Assembly: GCA_045645505.1 (NCBI GenBank)
Contig: JAZRIW010000009.1
Span: 1 to 12,869 of the forward strand
DNA length: 12,869 bases
Direction of reading: 5' to 3'
Source of the DNA: Fumia sp045645505
GTDB taxonomy: Bacteria; Bacillota; Clostridia; Oscillospirales; Ruminococcaceae
Part shown: positions 7,124 to 11,738 of the stretch, piece after piece
How the letters are laid out: each line of letters opens with the position of its first letter
Position numbering within the stretch: position 1 is the stretch's first letter
Made by a program: the position numbers and the translations under genes
The notes under the pieces: model-generated
The model's database searches: none
What the model saw: the letters and a program-made list of their open reading frames with translations, nothing else
What the model was told of the DNA's origin: nothing

Positions 7124-7256
7124 TTCAGTTTTCTAAATATTCAAGTTAGAAAATCAGCAATATTTTTAATTCTTTAGATTGTTGCGAGCCTTATTGGTAG
7201 GTTGTATAATGATAACAGAAAACTAAACAATAAAAGAAATGTTCAGTTTTCTAAAT
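7124..7256. promoter_or_regulatory. Operator array between the divergent promoters
   Basis: The word agttttctaa occurs four times, exactly or nearly: 7127-7136 direct, 7146-7155 inverted (ttagaaaatc), 7214-7223 inverted (acagaaaact) and 7245-7254 direct. The longer ttcagttttctaaat is identical at 7124-7138 and 7242-7256. The first pair sits over the repressor's own promoter zone, the second just past the -10 of the rightward promoter. This is the expected layout for a CI-like repressor that controls both directions. Binding itself is inference. Confidence 0.7.
7182..7210 (+). promoter_or_regulatory. Rightward early promoter of the element
   Basis: TTGCGA (7182-7187), a 17-bp spacer and a perfect TATAAT (7205-7210) precede the small gene at 7315. 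Operator copies begin 4 bases after the -10, where a bound repressor would block transcription. Confidence 0.75.
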
Positions 7257-7314
7257 TATATCACGCTTTTAGCTAAAAGTCAAGATAAAGAGAAATAGAA
7301 ACGGAGTTGATTTA

Positions 7315-7494
7315 TTGAGTACAGAAAAGCAGAAATCTATTGAAGAAATTGCAAGAGAGGAACGCCTTGCATATTTCCGAGAATGGAGAGCAAACAACAA
7401 AGACAAGGTAAAAAAGCATAATGCTACCTATTGGCAAAACAGGGCTAAACGCAGACTTGCAGAAAGAGAGGCAAATCAGAATGAAGAAAAATAA
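7315..7494 (+). CDS. Small charged helical protein, first gene of the rightward operon
   Basis: This 59-residue ORF starts with TTG at 7315, preceded by ggag (7303-7306) at 8 bases. The protein is rich in Glu, Lys, Arg and Ala and looks wholly helical, with an FREWRANNKDKVKKHNATYW core. Small phage and island proteins with an 'EWRxxNxxKVxxxN' pattern are common, but I know no assigned function. It overlaps the next gene by 14 bases, so it is probably translated and coupled to it. Being first behind the early promoter, it could be regulatory, like SaPI Str; that is a guess from position only. Confidence 0.6.
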   Translation: MSTEKQKSIEEIAREERLAYFREWRANNKDKVKKHNATYWQNRAKRRLAEREANQNEEK

Positions 7495-7795
7495 GCCTCT
7501 TATTTTGACCGATTATTTGTCTGTCGGTGAAGATAATGCAATCACAGCAACAGACCTTGCACGGCTTTTAGGAGTACACAAAAGAGATATAACTATTATG
7601 GTGAACGCATTACGCAAAAAAGGTGAATTTATATGTAGTAATACACAAAATGGTTTTTGGTTACCTGCTGATGACCGAGATATTGAGCGGTTTGTGCGAG
7701 GTATGCAAGGGCGTATCAAAGATATGCAAAAAGCAATGAAACCTGCAGTTGACTACTTAAAAAACGGTGGTGGTGATATTGCTAATACACATTGA
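7481..7795 (+). CDS. Small winged-helix/HTH DNA-binding protein
   Basis: The likely product has 104 residues, from the ATG at 7481 with gagagg (7466-7471) upstream. The open frame continues back to 7421, but that part is the other frame of the overlapping gene. Residues 20-60 read as a helix-turn-helix with a wing: ITATDLARLLGVHKRDITIM followed by NALRKKGEFI and a turn to GFWLP. A basic helix follows (about 65-95). Such proteins beside a primase-helicase are usually regulators or replication accessory factors. It overlaps the primase-helicase start by about 17 bases. The exact role is not visible. Confidence 0.75.
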   Translation: MKKNKPLILTDYLSVGEDNAITATDLARLLGVHKRDITIMVNALRKKGEFICSNTQNGFWLPADDRDIERFVRGMQGRIKDMQKAMKPAVDYLKNGGGDIANTH

Positions 7796-10181
7796 CACTA
7801 AAGGCTATACCGAAAAGCCGAAAGAACATATTTCAATCATAAAACCACGCCTGCAGAGTAAAGCAAACATAAAGGATTTATCGCAAAGAGAGATTATAAA
7901 TTATATTGAAAGAGGCTACACAATAAGCCCTGCAGTTATGGACGGAAACGGTTGTAAAGCGGATAATTGGTTACAGCAACAGTTATTTATGATTGATATT
8001 GATAATGACAAAGACGCTTTACCGCTGTTATCGGTTGCTAATGCTCTTGAAATTTGCGAAAAATACGGTTTAATGCCCTCATTTTATTACTTTAGTTTTT
8101 CTCATTCAGAGCAAAAACCAAAATACAGACTTTGTTTTATTACTAAAGAAGTTATAACAAGCAAGTCAATGAGGGCGGTAATTGTTGAAACTCTTGTAAA
8201 ACTGTTTCCTCAAAGTGATAGCAGTTGTAAAAATGCTGACCGTGTATTTTATGGTACTAATAAAAAAGCCGTTATTTGTGATTTATCCGCCACCATAGAC
8301 ATTGAAAGTATTATGAAGTTGTACGAGCCACCGCAAGAAAAAACAATAAATTCAGCGGTTTACAATTCGGAACTTGACCGATTGAAGCGAGATTTTGACT
8401 TTTTCGGCTACCTGCAACAGCGGAACGGAGAAACACTTTTTAATAATTCAAAGTGTGCAATGTTCAAAGAGTGTGAAATATGCGGACATAGAAATGACCT
8501 TGTATATTATCACGATACAAATACTTTTAATTGTTTCGGTGCTAACGGTAATAGAGGCGGTACAATTATTGACTACCTCATAGCAGTTGAGCATTTAAGC
8601 CGTGAGGAAGCCGTGAACAGACTTTATGAACTGTCGGGTATAACAAGACCAAGCAAGAGAGAATACGCCATAAAAGCCAAAATAAAGGCAAATGAGGGCA
8701 TAGTATCAAAACTCATAGAGTTAAATGCTCACCGTCAATATACACTTGATGATAAGGGTTTTGGTGCGTTATTTGCAGAGGTTTACAAAGACACCTGCAG
8801 ATACAACGCCACCGCTAATGAGTGGTACTTTTTCAACGGTAAAGTATGGGTTAGAGATGAGGGCGGTATGATAGTACATAATAAGGCAAAAGAACTTGCA
8901 GACGGTTTACTTATTTATGCTACTACCATTGAAGATGAGCAACAAAAGAAAAACTATATTGATTATGTTTCAAAACTAGGACAGTTAAGATTTAGAGAAA
9001 CAATGGTAAAAGATAGCAGAGATATTTACTTTGTTACAAAATCGGACTTTGACAAAAACCTTGATTTATTCAACTGTCAAAACGGAACTCTCAATCTAAA
9101 AACTTTTGATTTTATGCCTCATAATTCAGATGATTTATTATCAAAAATCAGTAATGTAGTTTATGAGCCGTCCGCTTATTCTGTAGAGTGGGAAAAGTTT
9201 ATAAACGAAGTAATGCAGGGAGATACAGAAAAAATCAAGTATTTACAAAAGATTTTGGGCTACTCTTTGACCGCTGATACTAACCTTGAAACCTGCTTTA
9301 TTTTGTATGGTGCAACTACAAGAAACGGCAAATCTACACTCATTGAAACCTTGCTTTATTTGTTAGGTAATACTGCAGGCTATGGTATGAGTATGCAACC
9401 TCAAACACTTGCTCAAAAGCAAAATAAGGACAGCAGACAAGCGAGCGGAGATATTGCAAGGCTTGACGGTTGCCGTTTTCTGAACGCTTCCGAGCCACCT
9501 AAAAGAATGATTTTTGATGTAGGTTTACTTAAAAATCTTTTAGGGCGTGACAGTATCACAGCAAGACACCTGCACGAGCGTGAATTTGAATTTATACCGC
9601 ATTTCAAGTTATATATAAACACTAATTTTCTACCGCTTATTACTGATGATACTCTGTTTTCAAGTGGGCGTATAAATGTAATCACTTTTGACCGCCATTT
9701 TGAGCCTCACGAACAGGATAAAGACCTCAAAAACAGGCTTACACAATCCGAGAATATCAGCGGTATATTTAATTGGTGTGTAGAGGGTTTGAAAATGTAC
9801 TACAAAGAGGGTGCAATACCACCGCAGGCAGTACAACAAGCAACGGCAGAATATAGGAAAAACAGCGATAAAATCGGCAATTTCATTTCTGAATGTTTGA
9901 CAATGACAGGAAGAAACACAAAAGCCCTTGATGTTTATATCAAATATAAAGAATGGTGCTTAAATAATGGTTTTGGAGTTGAAAACAAAACTAACTTTTT
10001 TGATGAACTCAAAGGCAAAAACCTTTTTGCAGACAGAGGAACGGTAAACGGCTTGACCGTGCGTAATATTATAGTAGGTTACGATATCGTCAAGTCTGAT
10101 TATCCGTACTCATATCAAAAGCAAGAGGTTAGCAGACGGTGGGAAGATTTACCCGAAATTGAGGACGATTTACCGCTATAA
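7779..10181 (+). CDS. P4-type primase-helicase replication protein (AEP primase, zinc ribbon, SF3 helicase)
   Basis: This protein of about 800 residues should initiate replication of the excised element. Numbering is from the TTG at 7779, which has ggtggtg upstream; a GTG at 7767 would add four residues. An N-terminal archaeo-eukaryotic-type primase region carries Met-Ile-Asp-Ile-Asp at 71-75 (acidic metal ligands) and a Lys-Tyr-Arg-Leu motif near 115-118. A CHC2-like zinc ribbon follows, with C232, C235, H237 and C252. A linker/D5_N region spans about 310-500. The superfamily 3 helicase has Walker A GATTRNGKST at 511-520, a Walker B region near 560-573 and sensor motif KLYINTNF at 610-617. 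This architecture is that of phage P4 alpha and SaPI-type Pri/Rep proteins. An origin-like inverted repeat follows at once. Confidence 0.92.
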   Translation: MLIHIDTKGYTEKPKEHISIIKPRLQSKANIKDLSQREIINYIERGYTISPAVMDGNGCKADNWLQQQLFMIDIDNDKDALPLLSVANALEICEKYGLMPSFYYFSFSHSEQKPKYRLCFITKEVITSKSMRAVIVETLVKLFPQSDSSCKNADRVFYGTNKKAVICDLSATIDIESIMKLYEPPQEKTINSAVYNSELDRLKRDFDFFGYLQQRNGETLFNNSKCAMFKECEICGHRNDLVYYHDTNTFNCFGANGNRGGTIIDYLIAVEHLSREEAVNRLYELSGITRPSKREYAIKAKIKANEGIVSKLIELNAHRQYTLDDKGFGALFAEVYKDTCRYNATANEWYFFNGKVWVRDEGGMIVHNKAKELADGLLIYATTIEDEQQKKNYIDYVSKLGQLRFRETMVKDSRDIYFVTKSDFDKNLDLFNCQNGTLNLKTFDFMPHNSDDLLSKISNVVYEPSAYSVEWEKFINEVMQGDTEKIKYLQKILGYSLTADTNLETCFILYGATTRNGKSTLIETLLYLLGNTAGYGMSMQPQTLAQKQNKDSRQASGDIARLDGCRFLNASEPPKRMIFDVGLLKNLLGRDSITARHLHEREFEFIPHFKLYINTNFLPLITDDTLFSSGRINVITFDRHFEPHEQDKDLKNRLTQSENISGIFNWCVEGLKMYYKEGAIPPQAVQQATAEYRKNSDKIGNFISECLTMTGRNTKALDVYIKYKEWCLNNGFGVENKTNFFDELKGKNLFADRGTVNGLTVRNIIVGYDIVKSDYPYSYQKQEVSRRWEDLPEIEDDLPL

Positions 10182-10188
10182 ATGACAA

Positions 10189-10274
10189 TGTGTAATTATG
10201 TGCATTTCATCTGTGAACTTCTCTATTATTTGGAATATAGAAAACTTTACATAAAAAATGCACATTTTTACACA
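10189..10274. other. Probable replication origin: 19-bp inverted repeat flanking AT-rich DNA
   Basis: Starting 8 bp after the primase-helicase gene, tgtgtaattatgtgcattt (10189-10207) pairs with aaatgcacatttttacaca (10256-10274), 17 of 19 positions matching. Between them lie 48 AT-rich bases. Within each arm TGTG or CACA recurs at about 10-bp steps (10189, 10199 and 10212 on the left; 10261 and 10271 on the right). SaPI origins have the same plan: iterons on both sides of an AT-rich core next to rep. It has no T-tract suited to a terminator. Confidence 0.55.
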
Positions 10275-10300
10275 ATCACTAAAGAACAGGAGATTCTTAT

Positions 10301-10657
10301 ATGTTAAATTGCATTATCTTAAAGAGAGTGAAACGAGGTAATATTATAAAATGCGTTTCTTTTGCCTTGCTTCTTGCAATGTGTCTATTGTTATTTGCAG
10401 GGTGTGGAAACGAGCCAAAAGTACTGTATCATAGTAATAGTGTTGAGGTTATCCGTGAGGACAATAAAACGGCTGTATATGACCTTTTGACAGATAATGA
10501 GTACAACTATAAGACCGTGCGAGTAAAACGCTCTGACGGTGTTGTAGAGGCTTATACGGCAGTTGACACCGATACTATAAAAATTGAGGTGCTACCCTCT
10601 GCAACTTTACGGATTTATGACAAATCGGCTGAAAAGGTTATCACTATTAGGCGGTGA
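10301..10657 (+). CDS. Small predicted lipoprotein, candidate superinfection or surface factor
   Basis: This 118-residue ORF starts with ATG, with aggag 8 bases upstream. The N-terminus has basic residues (K8 to K17), a hydrophobic run (about 18-33) and a lipobox LFAGC with C35, so the mature protein should be a membrane-anchored lipoprotein of about 84 residues. The mature part is polar with alternating beta-like hydrophobics (VEVIRED, TVRVKRSDG, IKIEVLPSATLRIYD). I do not recognise a family. A lipoprotein in so small an element suggests a trait for the host or element rather than replication; superinfection-exclusion lipoproteins of streptococcal phages are a precedent, not evidence. It lies between the putative origin and the repeat field. 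Confidence 0.7.
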   Translation: MLNCIILKRVKRGNIIKCVSFALLLAMCLLLFAGCGNEPKVLYHSNSVEVIREDNKTAVYDLLTDNEYNYKTVRVKRSDGVVEAYTAVDTDTIKIEVLPSATLRIYDKSAEKVITIRR

Positions 10658-10664
10658 AAGTTTA

Positions 10665-10754
10665 ATGTTAAACTCAAATCAAACACCGATAAACTGTCGA
10701 GTAACTGTCGAGGGAACAGGTGATGAACAGGTGGAAGCGGTGACGAAGCGGTGA
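10665..10754 (+). CDS. Possible 29-residue peptide made of repeat-derived codons
   Basis: The ORF has an ATG 7 bases after the lipoprotein stop and an imperfect ribosome binding site (ggcggtg). It shares GTGA with the next ORF, as in coupled genes. About two thirds of it consists of the paired 11-bp repeats at 10692-10756, so the coding reading may be incidental to a DNA-level function. No family is recognised. Confidence 0.25.
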   Translation: MLNSNQTPINCRVTVEGTGDEQVEAVTKR

Positions 10755-10756
10755 AA
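10692..10756. repeat. Three back-to-back pairs of 11-bp direct repeats (first cluster)
   Basis: aactgtcgag occurs at 10692 and 10703, gaacaggtg at 10714 and 10725, and gaagcggtga at 10734 and 10745. Each word is repeated once at exactly 11 bp and then replaced by a related word. The six units share the outline (G)AAcnGgTGAn. Even helical phasing suggests protein binding along one DNA face. Confidence 0.7.
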
Positions 10757-10960
10757 ATTGATGTTTCAGATATAGATTTTTCTTTTGATGATATTGACCT
10801 TGATACATTGTTTGATGATTTTGAAGTAGATTTATCTTTTGATGATATGGACTTTGATTTTAATATAGAAATTCCGTCCGATTTTTCATTGAACAGCGAG
10901 GGAACAGAGAGAAAAAGCAGGTCGAACAATGAGCGAACAAAGAGAAAATACAGGTTGTAG
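10751..10960 (+). CDS. Very acidic small protein with a basic tail, function unknown
   Basis: This 69-residue ORF starts with GTG overlapping the previous stop. Residues 1-45 contain 15 Asp, 2 Glu and 8 Phe but only one basic residue, in a loose repeat of the form Asp-x-Asp/Phe-Ser-Phe-Asp-Asp (SFDDID at 11-16, SFDDMD at 29-34). Residues 46-69 are the reverse: eight Lys/Arg, encoded by two 33-bp DNA repeats, giving the 11-residue repeats NSEGTERKSRS and NNERTKRKYRL. The acidic part could mimic DNA, as anti-restriction proteins do, or bind a basic partner; both are inference. The ribosome binding site is weak, so expression may depend on coupling. I know no family. Confidence 0.45.
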   Translation: MKIDVSDIDFSFDDIDLDTLFDDFEVDLSFDDMDFDFNIEIPSDFSLNSEGTERKSRSNNERTKRKYRL

Positions 10961-11043
10961 CACGAGTGAAGCACGAGAAACTCACTTTTTTACTTGTTGA
11001 AATTATTTCCTATATCGCATTGAAGCAAGAGGGAAGCAAGAGA
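10891..11043. repeat. Four pairs of 11-bp direct repeats, partly in a 33-bp register (second cluster)
   Basis: The pairs are gaacagcgagg/gaacagagaga (10891, 10902), gaacaatgagc/gaacaaagaga (10924, 10935), gtagcacgagt/gaagcacgaga (10957, 10968) and gaagcaagagg/gaagcaagaga (11022, 11033). All eight units fit GAAscRnGAGn or nearly so, and G, A, G at positions 8-10 never change. The first two pairs are part of a 33-bp repeat (10891-10923 and 10924-10956, 26 of 33 identical). The last two pairs lie outside any ORF, so the pattern is not just a protein repeat. Confidence 0.75.
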
Positions 11044-11179
11044 AATTCCCCACTATAAAAAAGAGGAATACTTCCCCACTATAAAAAGACCGCTACTTGA
11101 TAAAACCTAACATTTTTTACTATATCGTACTAAATTATACTAAAAATCTTGTAATAGCAGAATTGAGGTGTTATAATAA
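10961..11179. other. Non-coding stretch before the excisionase gene
   Basis: No gene is seen. It holds the last repeat pairs (to 11043), a 16-bp direct repeat ttccccactataaaaa at 11046-11061 and 11072-11087 (26-bp period), a promoter at 11097-11126 and a short tandem word, gtactaaat then atactaaaa (11127-11145). The latter resembles the cgtaccaaaat arm-type sites with one changed base. Confidence 0.5.
11097..11126 (+). promoter_or_regulatory. Probable promoter of the excisionase-like gene
   Basis: TTGATA (11097-11102) and TATATC (11121-11126) are separated by 18 bp, or CTATAT by 17. A better-looking TATAAT at 11172-11177 lies between the ribosome binding site and the start codon and cannot serve this gene. 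Confidence 0.4.
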
Positions 11180-11356
11180 TTGACAGATACAAGAGTATTC
11201 TACAATGCTGATGATATTTCTGTTATACTTACCGTGTCCAAGCCCACAGCATACCGCATTATAAAACGGTTAAATGATGAATTATCAAACAAGGGCTTTA
11301 TAGTTGTTAGCGGTAGAGTACCAAAGAAATATTTTGATGAAAAATTCTACTGTTGA
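11180..11356 (+). CDS. xis: Small excisionase-like HTH protein
   Basis: The product has 58 residues from a TTG at 11180, with a strong gaggtg (11165-11170) 9 bases upstream. Residues 7-32 (FYNADDISVILTVSKPTAYRIIKRLN, shown here only to mark the helices' extent) form an HTH of the MerR/excisionase type: the domain entry motif is ADDIS, the turn is VSKPTAYR. The protein ends with a basic, Tyr/Phe-rich tail. Size and fold match the small Xis proteins that bend attachment-site DNA. It is at the end opposite to int, 150 bp from attR and 30 bp from the arm-type sites. A further gtaccaaa word lies inside the gene (11318-11325). Alternatively it could be a replication-control HTH protein. Confidence 0.7.
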   Translation: MTDTRVFYNADDISVILTVSKPTAYRIIKRLNDELSNKGFIVVSGRVPKKYFDEKFYC

Positions 11357-11385
11357 TATGCTTAAATACATAGCAGATTTAACAG

Positions 11386-11403
11386 CGTACCAAAATCGTA
11401 CCA
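11386..11403 (+). repeat. Right-end arm-type integrase sites
   Basis: This is an exact copy of the 18 bp at 5271-5288, again two cgtacca words 11 bp apart, 102 bp inside the right core. It sits between the xis stop and attR. Confidence 0.7.
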
Positions 11404-11504
11404 ATAAAAATGATACTCTCTTTTTTGAGGCTGTGTTCTCTGATAATAGAGATATGAAAGATACGAGAAATAGCCGAAAAATAGGGCTGATAAATGCCTT
11501 GTAG

Positions 11505-11519
11505 TAGAGTGGGAATAAT
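11505..11519 (+). repeat. attR core, 15-bp direct repeat copy 2
   Basis: An exact copy of tagagtgggaataat at 5197-5211. The sequence before it is not guaA-like, as expected for the element-derived end. Confidence 0.88.
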
Positions 11520-11600
11520 GAGAAAAACGCTGAAACCCCTTGTAAATAAAGGGTTTCTGAGTGTCGAAAGTGCTTTTTGACAACACTTTGACAACACTAC
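11520..11600 (+). mobile_element. Vestigial left end of a second guaA-integrating element
   Basis: The DNA past attR mirrors the left end of the intact element. After the core comes a hairpin, gaaaccc (11532-11538) with gggtttc (11551-11557), whose inner 16 bp (11537-11552) is the exact reverse complement of the left terminator's inner 16 bp (5230-5245). A tandem pair of 11-bp repeats then starts 57 bp after the core, against 59 bp on the left. No integrase gene follows. The simplest reading is a tandem integration whose second element has lost its integrase. Confidence 0.5.
11577..11598 (+). repeat. Perfect tandem repeat of 11 bp, ttgacaacact twice
   Basis: The two copies are at 11577-11587 and 11588-11598. 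The 11-bp period equals that of the arm-type sites, but the word differs, as expected for another integrase. The first TTGACA, 18 bp before TATTTT (11601-11606), could also act as a promoter for the leader that follows. Confidence 0.6.
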
Positions 11601-11620
11601 TATTTTGAACAGAAGCAATT

Positions 11621-11697
11621 AAAATGCTCTGCTGAAAAGAAAATGATTTAAGACTTGAACCCACAGCAGATTTATTTGTGCTGTGGGTTCGGTTTTT
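11621..11697 (+). terminator. Terminator-containing repeat module, copy A (before the transporter)
   Basis: The 18-bp word aaaatgctctgctgaaaa (11621-11638) is followed by a strong terminator: gaacccacagc (11657-11667) pairs with gctgtgggttc (11680-11690), then ggttttt. Upstream tctgctg (11628-11634) is complementary to cagcaga (11664-11670), which overlaps the terminator stem, so an alternative antiterminator pairing is possible. The module ends about 40 bases before the transporter ATG. It may be the terminator of a lost gene or an attenuator. Confidence 0.6.
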
Positions 11698-11738
11698 AGT
11701 CAGCAACAAACTTTAATTTTACAAAGGGTTATACTGAA

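Larger units (their letters stand above)
5197..11519. mobile_element. 6.3-kb integrated satellite-like element in the 3' end of guaA
   Basis: A perfect 15-bp direct repeat, tagagtgggaataat, bounds the element (5197-5211 and 11505-11519). It covers the final guaA codons and the stop, so insertion leaves GuaA unchanged. Inside, the order is integrase and repressor (minus), then small protein, winged-helix protein, primase-helicase, origin-like inverted repeat, lipoprotein, small ORFs, repeat field and excisionase-like protein (plus). This int-repressor | pri-rep arrangement matches phage-inducible islands and P4-like satellites. No relaxase, terminase or structural gene is seen. The 3' end of guaA is a well-known integration hotspot for tyrosine recombinases. 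The alternative is an integrative plasmid. Confidence 0.85.

Noticed and set aside
9183..9194. gtagagtgggaa inside the primase-helicase gene, matching 11 bases of the att core
   Set aside because: It encodes Val-Glu-Trp-Glu, the same Glu-Trp-Glu that ends GuaA, in a conserved coding context. The rest of the core is not matched and no arm sites flank it, so it is a coincidence of codons.
10692..11043. CRISPR array
   Set aside because: The repeats are adjacent 11-mers with changing sequence. There are no constant repeats of CRISPR length, no unique spacers of uniform size and no cas gene.
11172..11177. TATAAT with TTGTAA 17 bp upstream, as the promoter of the Xis gene
   Set aside because: It lies between the Xis ribosome binding site and its start codon, so a transcript from it would lack the translation signals of that gene.
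11304..11504. 66-codon plus-strand ORF overlapping the 3' end of the Xis gene
   Set aside because: It lacks a ribosome binding site and overlaps the well-supported xis frame. Most of it covers the arm-type sites and attR, so it is probably fortuitous.
11362..11709. Minus-strand ORFs across attR, the second hairpin and module A
   Set aside because: They read through attachment sites and a terminator, lack ribosome binding sites and show low-complexity Ser/Phe composition. No integrase motifs are present, so they do not represent the missing second integrase.
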